Shown here in pieces: positions 11,687 to 24,023 of a stretch of 64,000 nucleotides of DNA; position 1 is the first letter of the stretch; every line of letters begins with the position of its first letter. Made by a program: the position numbers and the translations under genes. Under the pieces are notes generated by a model, which saw only the letters and a program-made list of their open reading frames with translations, made no database searches and was not told the origin of the DNA. Origin of the DNA: Thermothelomyces thermophilus ATCC 42464 (lineage: Eukaryota > Ascomycota > Sordariomycetes > Sordariales > Chaetomiaceae); the NCBI RefSeq assembly GCF_000226095.1, contig NC_016472.1, forward strand, positions 2,170,001-2,234,000, read 5' to 3'.

Positions 11687-12678
11687 TGTGTTTTTGGGCA
11701 AGGGTAGTGGCTTGCGGGTTGAGTAAAGAATGTTGGGGAAAGAGAGGGAGAGCTAAGGAGCACCCGGCGACAGCTATTTGAGTTGTCGAAAGGGGGGGAG
11801 AAGCTGACGAACGTGAGTCACTGGCCGACCCCGAACAGGAAGGAGTTAAACGAAGGAAGAGCAAATTGCGGAAATGTTGACTGCCAAATGGCAAGATCTT
11901 ATATATCTACTAAGGAAGGATTTCCCCTTGATGTCTGCTAAACCTGGTACCGCAACTCATGATTTTTACCTGAGACTTCCCAACACACACAATGGTTAGG
12001 GGCTCGAGAGAACAATGGTTAAGAGGGCGTCACAGGGCACGGCTGGCATGGAACAAAAGTGGAGAACCGTTTTACTGCTTCTCCTCGGCGCGCCAACAAC
12101 CTCAACCGTGTTTTGCACGTATGGAAATTGAGTTCGGCAATGGTCGTCAAGACAAGATCAGAGGCCGGCTCCTGAACCTTAATTCTTTGGCACACGCACT
12201 ACTGGCAACGAATTGTAAGAAGAGGTTTCCTGGACGGAGGATTCCGTACTCCGGACAGACCTAAGACAGCGGGACCGAACGGGCGAGTCCCTGAAACGCC
12301 CCGCCGTTGCAGGGACAGCCACGCCGGCCGGCGTCTGGCCCAATCACGGCAGTGCTGACGCGCTAGCGACTGCGGTTGCGGATTGTAAGGTGGCCTTAAC
12401 TTTTGAGCTGTTGGAGCTGACTGCTATTGTTCGGATAATGTGGGTATGCCTTAAGGAAGGCTTTACTCTTCTCGACGGCCTTCTTCTCCAATGCAGCCCA
12501 ATTGAGGCCGTTCTTGTTTTGTTGCTTGAATTCCTTTCTAAGAGCGCTTCATTTCTTTTGGGGGAAGGGGGGCGCCGCTTTATTTTCTTTTTACCTTCCT
12601 CCACACGAGCCCCGCGGCGTCGGAACTTCTCGAGATTGACTCCCGGCCGAGGCGCTTGCGACGCGCGCGAGAGGCAAA
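11687..12678. other. Divergent promoter region, acetyltransferase / ERV46
   Basis: This region of about 1 kb is shared by two divergent genes. A CCAATCA sequence near 12340 on the + strand is a possible CCAAT box for ERV46. The stretch 12530-12620 is T/C-rich before the ERV46 start, as in a fungal leader. No other gene was supported. Confidence 0.5.
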
Positions 12679-14197
12679 ATGCCAGCAAAGTCGAGGTTTA
12701 CGAGACTAGACGCCTTCACCAAGACGGTGGAAGATGCGCGCATTAGGACGACCTCAGGTGGCATCGTCACGATAGTGTCGCTCATTGTGGTATTCTTCCT
12801 CGCCTTGGGCGAGTGGTCCGACTACCGCAGGATAGTGGTGCATCCAGAGCTGATCGTCGACAAGGGCAGAGGTATGGCCACCCTCGGACTTGCTCCCGGC
12901 ATTGGTCACTGATGGTCGTGGCGACGGCAGGCGAGCGCATGGAGATCCATCTCAACATCACTTTCCCCCGGATTCCTTGCGAGTTGCTCACACTCGATGT
13001 CATGGATGTCTCGGGAGAGCAGCAGCACGGCGTACAACACGGTATCACCAAGACGAGGCTGCGGCCGCTAAGCGAGGGCGGCGGTGACATTGACTCGAAG
13101 GAGATCGTCCTGTAAGTTGAACCCCGGCTCCAGACGTGGCGACCGCACACCGCGGGACTGATTCGCGAGCAAGGCATTCCCGCGACGAGGCCGCCGTCCA
13201 CCTTGACCCAAACTACTGTGGCGAGTGCTATGGCGCCCCGCCCCCAAACAATGCGAAGAAGCCCGGGTGCTGCAACACATGCGACGAAGTCAGAGACGCA
13301 TACGCGCAAGCCTCGTGGGCCTTCGGTAGAGGCGAGGGCATCGTGCAGTGCGAGCGCGAGCACTACAGCGAGAAGTTGGACGCCCAGCGCAACGAGGGCT
13401 GCCGCATCGAGGGTGGACTGCGCGTCAACAAGGTGGTGGGCAACTTCCACATTGCGCCCGGCCGCAGCTTCAGCAATGGCAACATGCACGTGCACGACCT
13501 CAAGAACTACTGGGACTCGCCGACCAAGCACACATTCACGCACACGATCCATCACTTGCGCTTCGGCCCGCAGCTACCCGAGTCGCTGACCCAGAAGCTG
13601 GGTACCAAGAACCTGCCGTGGACCAACCACCACGTCAACCCTCTCGACGACACCCACCAGCAGACGGACGACGTCAACTACAACTACATGTACTTCCTCA
13701 AGATCGTGCCCACCTCGTACTTGCCCCTCGGCTGGGAGAAGACATGGGCCGGCTTCCGCGAGCGGCACTCCGCAGAGCTCGGCTCCTTTGGCACCTCGCC
13801 CGACGGTAGCGTCGAGACGCACCAGTACTCGGTCACGAGCCACAAACGGAGTCTGGCCGGCGGCAACGACGCTGCCGAGGGTCACCAGGAGCGGCAGCAC
13901 GCGCGCGGCGGCATCCCGGGGGTGTTCTTCTCTTATGTGAGTTTGCCCCCCCCTCTTTTTTTTTTTGGCAGCCGTGATTCTGTAGATCGAAGGTTGATTT
14001 TAATCGCTGACTGGCTGTGCTAGGACATCTCGCCCATGAAGGTCATCAACAGGGAGGAGAGGGCCAAGAGCTTCCTTGGGTTCCTCGCTGGTTTGTGTGC
14101 CATTGTGGGAGGCACCCTCACGGTCGCCGCGGCTATTGATCGTGCTCTGTTTGAGGGTACCGTCCGGCTCAAGAAGCTGAGGTCTAAAGATCTCTGA
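12679..14197 (+). CDS. ERV46: COPII vesicle cargo receptor ERV46 (ERGIC-3 homologue)
   Basis: The four exons are 12679-12871, 12931-13111, 13174-13936 and 14024-14197, giving 436 residues with phases 1, 2 and 0. The N-terminus SRFTRLDAFTKTVEDARI is the family hallmark, followed by a first membrane span (about residues 28-47) and a large luminal domain. That domain includes the paired cysteine motifs NYCGECYGA and PGCCNTCDEV, then RVNKVVGNFHIAPG. The second membrane span is near residues 398-420 (FLGFLAGLCAIVGG), with a short basic cytosolic tail KKLRSKDL. Erv46 pairs with Erv41 and cycles between ER and Golgi to retrieve luminal proteins. The luminal domain contains NITF (N-glycosylation) and a His/Asn-rich stretch. 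The match is strong along the full length. Confidence 0.95.
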
Positions 14198-16072
14198 GAG
14201 AGACGATGTAATGGAGCTGGAGCTGTTCCATTACCGCGTTTGTTTTTCAAGTAAAAAAAACTATTATCTGTATCAGTGGATGCTCCATTTTTTTCCAATT
14301 GTTGCTTTTGGCTAGCCTACTTGTTCTGTCTGTTAGAATGGATGCATCCGGGGAGGAGTTACGGTTAGGTGTATAAATATTTGTGAGTCATCAGCCGAGG
14401 CTTTCTTTCAGCCCGGCAGAAGCAGGTTGATGATGGTGTACAAGGACGATTCAAGTCTGCAAGCGGAGGTTCGATCCTCAAACCTAGTCGAAAAGGGCAA
14501 GCTTTGCTAGGGATACTTGTAAGAGCACATTCGCATTTTATACGAGCAAAACATCCGTCAAAAAGCAGTGTTCCTGGATGATGGTAACAGCGCATTACCC
14601 TAGATATAGCAGGTACTAGTACAGAGTAGTGTACTCCATACTGTGGTATGTATGTAGTGTATGTATGTACTACTCCATACACGACAAGCGAGTGCTTGAG
14701 CGGGCAGCCAGGTTGTGGATTCATTTCGCATGCCAGCGCCGTTACCGCCAGGAACGGGGTTGATACACTAACTTATACAGTATTAGCGTTATGTTGAGGG
14801 TCGTTCTCTTGCCTACTTGTGAACGCTTCGAGGGCAACTGCGTCGACCAGGAACTCGCGAAAACCAATGACGGAGAATGTACTCCATACCCACCCCCGGC
14901 TGTCGCAATTCGTGGTCCAAAGCGCTCTCCGTAACCTGTTTATCGCCGAGCAAGCAAACTACACGAGCCCATTACACGAACAGACGAAACGAAGCTCGGA
15001 TTCGAGACACATACTTACTTGGTGGTGCAACAGGACAGCTTCCCACGCTCTTGGTCGGATTTAATCACATGCAAACAACCACCGTTCCGTGAATGGACCG
15101 ATCCCACCTGCAGAGCTTGGCAAGGCTCCCGTGTCGACGAGCCAAATGGAAGGGGGATCTCTACACAATACTCTAGGTATGCTGTGCAGCTCGGCACTCG
15201 AGGGTACTGGTGTGCTTTTTTGGCCTGAGCGATCATATGGTCCATTTGACAGTGCATTTCCGGCCCTCCCTACTCCGTAGAGGGGCCGAATGGGAGGAAG
15301 TGCTGCGGGTCTTTTATCTCTTTCGATCACATGCAAAATAAAACCACGCGCGACTGCCCATGGGGAAGAGGCCGGGTTGCATGGGGAAGATCATGGAGGG
15401 GTCAGCATGCCTCCTTCCCCCCCACGGCTCCATCCAGCCACGGGCCGTTCGCTCTCGAGCTCAGAATGTTCCTACTGTACTCTTCCACCGCTAAAAATTG
15501 TGCTATCTAGTCGGGCCCTACCCCACACTTCGTGAGACGCGGTTCTGAATTGGCGTCCCGGGTACCCACAGTTTGGGTGCCGTGGCAAGCCTCGGCCCAT
15601 CTCCCGAGCGCCGGAGCCCACTTTGTCCTCGGCCAAGATTCAGCGAGAAGGGAAACATTTGGCCTCCAAAGAAGACAACTGAAGCAAACTGTGAAGCATT
15701 TTAGAGTCAGTGACCGCCGGAATAATTTGTTTACTGCACCAATCACCTGATGAATACCAGGAAACCCTGAGACCGCCAGTTTTAGCTGTCAGCTTGTCCG
15801 CCAGGAAAGTTTCGCATCACCCCCCGAACAGCGGCCGTCAGAAGCGGACCCCTGTCCAGCTCCCTGGCCTTGACCTCGGCTCACGAATCAGCGAACCAGC
15901 AATTCGAACACCACACCAGCCGTTGCTAGCTCGGCAGGCGCACCCGCCAGCCCCGATAACTACCGCCACATTCCACACGTCCTCGCCATCTTCCCCTCTC
16001 TCTCTTCTGCTCTCAACAACGTCAAACCTCCTTTCATTCCATCCATCTCTCCTTTTCAGATACCCCATCGCA
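14198..16072. other. Intergenic with TATGTA/GTAC-rich patches
   Basis: This 1.9 kb gap separates two + strand genes. It holds ATGTATGTAC at 14661-14670 inside a longer TATG/TAC repeat tract (14646-14680) and a CTCCGTA copy near 15274. The promoter side (15930-16070) is pyrimidine-rich. Open frames here are short and overlapping on both strands with no coding features. Confidence 0.6.
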
Positions 16073-18087
16073 ATGGCAACAAGCGTTATCGTTGTTGGCG
16101 GCGGCCGTAAGTGAATCCCCGATGCAACTTCGCGGAGTGTCGTCATTGCTCAACCTCGCATTTCGTTCATTGCCCGCTGACCATGATTCTCGCATCTTGT
16201 AGTTTCCGGCCTCAGCGCTGCCCACACCATCTATCTCGCCGGTGGTAACGTCACAGTCCTTGACAAGCAGGGCTTCTTCGGCGGCAACTCGACGAAGGCT
16301 ACCTCCGGCATCAACGGTGCCCTCACTAGGACACAGATTGAGCTCGGCATCCAGGACAGCGTGAAGCAGTTTTACGACGACACGCTCAAGTCTGCCCGCG
16401 ACAAGGCGAGGCCCGAGCTCATCAAGGTCCTTACCTACAAGTCGGCCGCCGCCGTTGAGTGGCTGCAGGACGTGTTCAACCTTGATCTCACACTCGTCTC
16501 TCGCTTGGGGTAAGTGGGCTGACGCCGCCCTGGAGGCGACGCTTTGTCACCGGGCTTCTTCTCTAACCCCTTGTGTTCAACAGTGGCCATTCTCAACCCC
16601 GCACCCACCGTGGGCACGACGCCAAGTTCCCTGGCATGGCCATCACTTACGCCCTGATGCAGAGGCTCGAGGAGCTCGCCGAGACTGAGCCTCACCGCGT
16701 TAAGATCATCAAGAAGGCTCGCGTCACCAGCCTCAACAAGGAAGGAAACACCATCACCGGTGTCCAGTACGAACACGATGGACAGACTAAGACCCTTAAC
16801 GGGCCCGTCGTCCTCGCCACTGGCGGCTATGCTGCCGATTTCGGCGAAGGCTCTCTTCTGAAGAAGCACCGGCCTGACACCTACGGGCTGGCCACCACCA
16901 ACGGCTCCCACGCCACCGGTGACGGCCAGAAGATGGTCATGGCCATTGGTGGCAACGGCATCGACATGGACAAGGTTCAGGTCCACCCTACTGGTCTCGT
17001 TGACCCCAAGGACCCCGGCTCCAAGTGGAAATTCCTGGCTGCTGAGGCCCTCCGTGGTGAGGGCGGTATCCTCCTGAACGCCGACGGCGACCGCTTCTGC
17101 GACGAACTCGGCCACCGTGACTACGTCTCGGGTATGATGTGGAAGGAGAAGGACAAGGGCAAGTTCCCCATCCGCCTGGTCCTGAACTCCAAGGCCTCCA
17201 AGGTTCTGGACTTCCACACCCGCCACTATTCCGGCCGCGGCCTCATGAAGAAGATGACCGGTAGGGAGCTCGCCAAGGAGATTGGCTGCACCCCCGAGCA
17301 CCTGCAGCAAACCTTCCAGACCTACAACGCCATCGCCGAGGGCAAGCAGAAGGACCCTTGGGGCAAGCGCTTCTTCCACAACATGCCTCTGGATATCAAT
17401 GATGACTTCCATGTCGCCTTGATGGAGCCCGTCCTTCACTTCACCATGGGTGGTATTGAGATCAACGAGAAAGCCCAAGTTCTCAACAAGGAGAAGAAGC
17501 CCTTCGAAGGTCTCTTCGCTTGCGGTGAGCTTGCCGGCGGTGTCCACGGCGCCAACCGTCTCGGTGGCTCGTCTCTGCTGGGCTGCGTTGTCTATGGCCG
17601 TGTCGCTGGTGACTCCGCGAGCAACTACCTCTTCCAGCAGGCGCTCAAGGGCTCCGCTGGTGCCGCCCGCCTTGGCCAGATTGCCCTGCACATCGATCCC
17701 TCGACACCGGGCAAGATCTCTGTTGAGTGGGCCGGTGCCGGCGGCAACGAGGCCCCCAGGGCGCAGGCCGTGCCGGCAAGCGCCCCTGCGGCGAAGAAGG
17801 AGACTGAGGAAAAGCCGTTTTCCATCCCAGACAAGGAGTTCACCATGGAGGAGGTCGCCAAGCACAACAAGAAGGACGACCTCTGGGTTGTTGTCAAGGG
17901 CGTCGTCCTTGACCTCACCAACTGGCTCGATGACCACCCGGGTGGCCCTCAGGCCCTTCTCAACTTCATGGGCCGCGACGCCACTGAGGAGTTTGAGATG
18001 CTCCACGACGATGAGGTCATCCCCAAGTATGCCCCCTCGCAGGTTATCGGGCGGGTCAAGGGCCAGGAGGTCACCCTTAAGGTCTAG
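16073..18087 (+). CDS. OSM1: Fumarate reductase (Osm1/Frd1-type flavoprotein) with C-terminal cytochrome b5 domain
   Basis: The three exons are 16073-16106, 16203-16509 and 16584-18087, giving 614 residues. The first exon encodes only MATSVIVVGGG, and splicing completes the FAD-binding dinucleotide loop VIVVGGGLSGLSAA. Further flavoprotein landmarks are GFFGGNSTKATSGINGA, the HRGHDAKF loop, VQVHPTGLVDPKDP, the catalytic-region RFCDELGHRDYVSGMM and the C-terminal FAD loop HGANRLGGSSLLGC. After an Ala/Pro linker, residues about 525-600 form a cytochrome b5 domain with the heme-binding DDHPGG motif near residue 563. Family members reduce fumarate to succinate using FADH2 and help re-oxidise flavins in anaerobic or ER redox. 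The protein starts directly at the Rossmann fold, so no mitochondrial or ER leader is visible and a cytosolic location is inferred. Confidence 0.94.
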
Positions 18088-19346
18088 AGGCAACGCTTCA
18101 GAGTGAAGTAGCGATCATCCTTTATTACGGCGTGGCTTGGGGCTGTGGTAAAAGGCGTATCTTAATTGACTGGGCCCAAGGAGGAGGCAGAGGACGTGGC
18201 TGGGGATGGTTTGAGGTTGAAACGTTGTATTATTGCATTTTTGGGGTTATTGTTTGGGGGCACCCACACCAGCCGGTTTTGGATAAATCGCTGGTTCAGC
18301 AGGGCACAGCCTGCTCTGTATCGATAGCGTCATCTTTCATATGATGAGGCGAATGAAGAAAAGGTATTGTTAAAAGATTGCAACCCGCTCGATGGTTTGC
18401 ATCTGAAGTTCGACACGGCGGTCGGAGTGAAAGCGTCCATTGTAATCCGTACATAAGGTACCTACCTTCCATACTCCGTATTCCGTGCCAGATTGTGGTA
18501 CCCTTCATTATTCCTGGAGCACCGACTGCGCTGTCTTTGCCGTTTCGGGCTTGGGGTGTGGAGAATTCATGTCAGAGTGCAACGCCCTGGCCCTTGCCGG
18601 CCCGTGCTTCTCCACTTCCCCGTCGCGGGTGATTCCCCTGGAGAGTTTCTCCCCTTCCTCGGCCTATGCATGATTGACCCTCTCCTCTGGATCTTGGGCT
18701 CTCGTGTTCGTGTGCTGCAACAGCCAGCCATTCGTCTGTCGCCCAACATCAAACTACTCTCCGACTCGACAATACGTTTGCCCGCTGCCTCCGTTTACTT
18801 CAGTTGTGCGCCGCGGTTTGGTTGCGCACTGACTGAAGTGGTCCATTTCGACACAGAAACCGCACCGCCATGACTGGTCTCTGATGCGCTGCTCATCCCA
18901 AGCAAAAAGCCGGCTTCGGAACCTGGAGCATCTGCACTCGTCGATGAATGCTCCGAACTACAAACTCCGTCTTACAAAGATAGCGGTTCCGAGGTTTGAG
19001 GGGCCACGTTCGCACACTTGCCACTGCTCGTTTCCTTGCCCTCGCAAGCGGCCCAACTCGACTCTCGTCGAAGCCACATCGCCCTCGCAACGGGAATACT
19101 TCGCATGGTTTGGGTCGCGCACCACTGTATCCTCGTTGCCAGCTGTGGTATGATTTATCTTCGCATTGTACCCACGGTTTCCGGTCAGCCCCCGATCACC
19201 TGTTACCGCCAAAAACCCCTTACGGCTTAGCGTCGGCGTGAGTTGCTCGAGTGCGAACTCCTCTTCGCTGTGCCACATCGATATACGGGCAGCCTCGCCA
19301 CGACCCGCGGAACTTGCGTTGTCTGTCAATCGAATTCGCTCCCATC
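18088..19346. other. Intergenic (tandem genes)
   Basis: This 1.26 kb stretch holds the 3' UTR of the fumarate reductase gene and the promoter of the Sel1-repeat gene. It contains a TACTCCGTATTCCG sequence near 18472, one of the recurring intergenic motifs. No gene was supported. Confidence 0.6.
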
Positions 19347-21536
19347 ATGTCGCACCCACCACCAAAACATCTCGACCTCAGGTCGAAATCGCAAGCATCT
19401 GTCTCGCGACCTCTACGATCACCCCGCCTCCATATCGCTGGCGAAGTGCCCCCGGAGCTCTCGCCTCTGGATGCTTTTGCGCTGCAAAGTCGGCTTCTGG
19501 CAAAGCAATTGGAGGATAGCGCAAAGCAGGGTCGACGCATGAGCCGGCTGCCTCCATTGACGGACGACAGCCCCTTAATTGTTCAGGGCAGGTCGGACTA
19601 CTTTCGGTCTTTATCGCAAGACTCCGGATCCGAGGAGGAACACCCGCCACTCCAGAACGTAGGGCTCGGCTTAAAGACGGACATAGATGACGATGTCGCC
19701 AATCGACCACGATCGATGCACCCGCGCTTGAGCCAAATTCCGCCCACCCCTGACAACTCCATACCGGTGCCCGCCGTGCCGAATTGGTCCAATACAGACC
19801 CCCTTAAAGCAAAACAGCCAAGTGCTCCGGCCCCGGATGAAGGTTTCTTTGGTGTAGGAGCACGCAGGGAGCGGTCACCATCTCCCATGGGCACCGGCCC
19901 TTCACAAAGACAGGCTGAGGGGCGGTCGGCAACCCAGGACAGTTTGCCTTGTCACTCTCCTGGGGCGGGCGTGTCTGTAACCAGCTCCCCCGATCCGCCT
20001 GCTCAGAGCTCATTTGATGCTGCGGGACTCGTCCCTCCCAGGCCTATGTTTACGAAGCGGTCCTCTAGCCTGAATTCGTCGCCTCTCGAATCCACCGACG
20101 AAGAAGGAATCAGCACCATGAGCACCTCTCTTCACTCAATGGACTCCCGAAAGTTCTCCTCAAGCAGCAGCGTTTTTTCTCCGGCTCAGCCTTCATTTCA
20201 ACGCTCGCCTTCGGTCGCGTCAGACGCTTCTGGCCTTCCTCGGCCACAGTTCAACTTTTCCAGGCCACTCAGCAGAGCAGGAACCCCAAGTGTTGAGGCG
20301 CCAGCGCGTCAAGCGTCATCCGACAGCCATAATTCATCCTTGGCGGCAGACGATACTGTCTGTACGCCACGCAGTTTCACCAGCGAAGCATCCCGTGAAC
20401 CGACTGTTGATGAAGGCACTGGAGCGGCACCGTCATACATCTACTCCAAATTCTCCTTGCCGCGCGGCAAGCCGGTGCAGAGATCGTCAATGATCCTGCT
20501 CAACGACCCGCCGGCCCGCTCCTCAATGGAACAAGCTGTCTCGCCAACGAGCAACGCGGCTCATCCTGGAATCGGCCATCCTCCGCCATCTCCTCCCGCC
20601 CGGCCACCTAGCTCCTCAGAAAACCACCAGTCCGATGCCTCGCGGCCATCGGATGAGGAGCATCGAGGGCGAAGCTTGGGTTCCCATATGAATGACGCCG
20701 CTGCCGGGAAATCGTTGGCATCCGCTTCCACGAGCGACTCCGCTAGCACCATCAAGGCTAGCAAGTCGGTGCATTCTGTTGCTCCCACGATGTCGGACTT
20801 ATCGGCGGAAGAACATGTGAACAAGGCGATTGCCCTCCACGAGAGCGGCGCTCTGCAAGAGTCGACCTGGCATCTGCGGCACGCAGCCAAGCAAGGCCAC
20901 CCCACCGGTATGCTGTTGTACGCTCTTGCCTGCCGGCATGGCTGGGGGATGCGCCCGAATCCGCGGGAGGGTGTTGAGTGGCTGCGGAAAGCCGCTGACT
21001 CCGCCAGCTTGGAGATAGCCGACGAAGAAGATCAGGTCCGGGAAGGCAAGAAGGTGGACGTTGCGGAGCGAAAGACGCACAAGGCGCAGTTCGCGCTCAG
21101 TATCTACGAGCTAGGCGTGAGCCACATGAACGGGTGGGGCATTGAGCAGGACAAGGCTCTTGCCCTGCGTTGCTTCGAAATCGCTGCGTGTAGGTCACCA
21201 GTCCCCAAGTCCCTTCTGGCCCTATACTGACATGATTTCTTTCAGCTTGGGGTGACGTCGATGCGCTTGCCGAGGCCGGTTTCTGCTACGCGCAGGGCAT
21301 TGGCTGTAAGAAGGATCTGAAGAAGAGCGCCAAGTACTACCGTGAAGCCGAAGCCAGGGGGATGAACATGGTCGGCAACAGCTGGTAAGGCATCAACGAA
21401 GAACCCTCGACCTTGTTTCGGGGACGCTGACAGCTTTTCCAGGATCCACAAGCCCAAGTACAACGATGACAACGACAAGCAGCCCCGGTCCAAGTCGAAG
21501 TCAAGAAAGAGCATATTCAGCCGGAAGAAGGATTAA
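19347..21536 (+). CDS. Sel1-repeat protein of the Dsf2/Nif1 type
   Basis: The three exons are 19347-21189, 21246-21384 and 21443-21536, giving 691 residues with phases 1 and 2. The open frame extends 32 codons upstream, but MSHPPPKHLDLRSKSQ is the natural start. Residues 1 to about 485 are low complexity, rich in Ser and Pro with many SP sites. Residues about 488-665 carry Sel1/TPR-like repeats: NKAIALHESGALQESTWHLR, GHPTGMLLYALACRHGWGM, the DKALALRCFEIAA block, and ALAEAGFCYAQGIGCKKDLK. The tail is basic (KSKSRKSIFSRKKD). This arrangement matches fungal Dsf2 and fission-yeast Nif1, a septal or mitosis-inhibitor-linked scaffold. Function by homology is tentative; the domain call is firm. Confidence 0.87.
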
Positions 21537-22338
21537 TGAAGGGTGAACAAACCCCTGGCGCTGTGTTTGCAGTAAAAAAACACAACGTCTTGACGATTAT
21601 GACACATATGCATCGACACGATTTTACATACCCACTTTGCTTACATACCCACTTTGCGCTTTTACGGAGTTTCTGGGAAGTAGGTTTGAGAAGACGGGCG
21701 AGTACGCGGTACGTTGAAAGAGAGAGAACCGACACAGGATTGTCCAAGGTTTGCTCTCTTCACTTCCAAGCCATACCTTGGTTGCACACCGGCAGGTTTT
21801 TTTTTTTTTTTTTTTTTGTCTGTACCTTGTTTCTGCCCAAAAAAGAGCTGGCGGATTCTTTTTGCTGTGTCTACTTCGACATCGGATTCTCTTGTTTCTT
21901 TCTTTGGCACATATTTATCAATGGTTTGGATTCAAGAACATAATAATACTTGTCATCGCCGACCCCATCGTGGGCCATACAAGTTTGGGTGCTGAATGGA
22001 AGATGAGACCCGCGAAGTCCCCTTCCGTTTGACGAAACAGGCCCCATTAAGTCGTTCTCCGAAGAAATATAATGTTGAGCAGAAAACTATCCGACTTCAC
22101 GCTAGGAATCCGTACAATCCTAAGATACGGTAACCATGACCGAAGTCGAAAAGAGACGTCATGAAAAGCAATAGCAATATGCAGCCAGCATTGGCATGAA
22201 CGGTAAATGGTAGGTCATTTCGCGTTGTCTCTAAACCCGCAGCATCGTGATCCCGCTATTTGTACATAAACTCCCTTCTAGCTACCCCGAGACTTAACTT
22301 CGCTGGAGCCAACTCGTCGCCCGAAGTGGGCCAAGAAG
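21537..22338. other. Convergent 3' flanks with T21 run
   Basis: This 0.8 kb stretch lies between convergent genes. A run of 21 T lies at 21797-21817, and TTACATACCCACTTTGC occurs twice in tandem (about 21624-21658). No gene was supported. Confidence 0.6.
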
Positions 22339-23256
22339 CTAAGCGTCCACCTCCATCACATCACCGCTCTGCTCCGTCAGCTCATGCACGGTCACAAACT
22401 TGCTCAAATCCTCCTTGTGGATGATCTTCTCGTCGAGCACAGCCGTGGTGCCCTTGGGGAAGGCGTAGCTCTTGAGCTTCTGCGCGCGCTCGTTGGGCTT
22501 GATGTAGTTGCGCCGCAGCGTTGTCTTCTCGGCCGTGATGATGGCCACGTCCACGTTGCTGCCGGACCCCAGATCGTTCCAGATACCCGCCTCGATCGCG
22601 TCGGCGCACAGCTTGACCGCCTCCTCTTGTGTCAGGCTAGGCTTCCACTGCGTCTCGAACACCGCCATGGCCGCGAGCGAGCCCGAGCCCATCGTCACGT
22701 AGGGGAGCTTGTCGGTCGAGCCGTGCGCGTGCACGGTAAAGAGATGCGTGCCGGTTGGGTCGACGCCCGCGACGACCAGGTAGGCACCAATGTACCCTTG
22801 GTAGCGGAACAGGTGCTGCTTGAGCATCGTCATGGCGGTGACCACGCGGGGCTTGCGGCCCGTCGAGAGGGCGTGCAACTCCAGGTTTGAGCTGATCAGG
22901 CTGGTCGTAAACTCGGTGTCGGCGGCCGTGCCGGCGCCGGCGCACCAGATGTTGGGCGCAATGTAGTGCAGCTTCTCGCAGTTCTTGTCGGCAACGATCG
23001 GGCCTGATGTTGCTCGTGTGTCGGCCGCGATCTAGACAACAGTTTCGGGTCAGCGGGGGAGGTGTTTCTTCTTCTTCTTCTTCTTTTTTTTTTTTTTTTT
23101 GCACCATCATGCCGGATAATATCAACCCACCACTACGCCACCGTCGTATATGCAACCGACAATGGTTGTTCCTGTGCTGGTGGCCTTGGGCAGCGGTACG
23201 CCCCGCGCGTGGAGCGCCGCATTGCGGTTGTAGTTTGAGAAATCGAAGCCGGGCAT
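22339..23256 (-). CDS. PUP1: 20S proteasome subunit beta type-7 (beta2), trypsin-like active site
   Basis: The two exons are complement(22339-23031) and complement(23131-23256), giving 272 residues with a phase 0 junction. Exon 1 gives the propeptide [18 protein letters not shown] and the processing site STG|TTIVG. After autocleavage the mature N-terminal nucleophile is Thr30. Exon 2 restores [15 protein letters not shown] with the conserved Asp and the lysine in IVADKNCEK, as expected of an active beta2 subunit. The C-terminal arm ([16 protein letters not shown]), which wraps the neighbouring beta3, is present. The 99 bp intron is odd: read on the coding strand it contains A17 followed by (GAA)n repeats, corresponding to T17 at 23084-23100 of the + strand. 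The gene is divergent from NUP159. Confidence 0.96.
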
Positions 23257-24023
23257 CCTGGCGGTTGAGCTGCCTTAATCAAGGCAGGGGGTTTGATCTG
23301 AACCTGGGATAGTAGATTGTCCAGATTTTTGTCTTCGTCGGTAAGGGCAACTCGTTGGCGGGGATTCGTGTGGTAGGTGGTGGGTGGTTGGCCGTTGTTG
23401 GCGGGAGCTGATGACGAGGCTAAGGTTGCCTTCCCGCCGCCCACAGGCGAGGCACAGGGCGGTCGTGCTATCCTTCCCCCCCCCCACAAGTGGACGCGCC
23501 AAGGAGATGCTGCCTGACTCCACTGGCGCTGGGCCACAGGGGAGGATTGAAGCTGGCCCAAGCTCTTCCACACGTGATGAAAGCTAGCCAAAACGGGCAG
23601 CATTTGAAGATGCGCAAGGGTGTTTGCCGCTGGGCTGCACCGCGAGAGCAACGGCAGGCAAAAAAATCATGGGTCGCGTTCTGAAAGCTGTTGACGGACA
23701 TTTGAATCCCGCCCAACGACAACACCAAGACTAAACAAACACCTTACGCTCCTAGCGACGGACAAGTAGCACTCCGCAAACTGAATCTTATTTGGACGAC
23801 CCTCACTCGACAAAGTCTCGAGTGGTCTAGAGCAGATCGATTTCGGAATTGCTCCTTTGCATGCTTTGCACTTTCACGACCCTTCCCGCTGGCAACCGAC
23901 TTGCGCGTGCCGAACGCCGAACGAAACCCTGCATTCCGGCTTGCCATTACCTTCCGCCAATGATTAGACCCGACCTCTGAAGGTCGCGGCCTCTCCCCGA
24001 AAGAGGCGATAACTACGGTAACC
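23257..24023. promoter_or_regulatory. Divergent promoter region, PUP1 / NUP159
   Basis: This 767 bp stretch separates the two divergent start codons, so both promoters must lie here. I looked for a proteasome-associated GGTGGCAAA element on both strands and did not see one. A C10 run occurs near 23477-23486. Confidence 0.5.

Noticed and set aside
11687-11701. N-terminal extension of the acetyltransferase
   Set aside because: The upstream codons are in frame but begin with TTG, not ATG. The ATG at 11686 is the natural start.
14460-14490. GAGGTTCGATCCTC, resembling a tRNA T-arm
   Set aside because: The stem would have only four pairs around a six-base loop, and no acceptor, D or anticodon arm could be placed at proper spacing.
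16435-18093. 552-codon frame antisense to the fumarate reductase
   Set aside because: This is a shadow of strong third-position GC bias in the sense gene, which is confirmed by motifs along its length.
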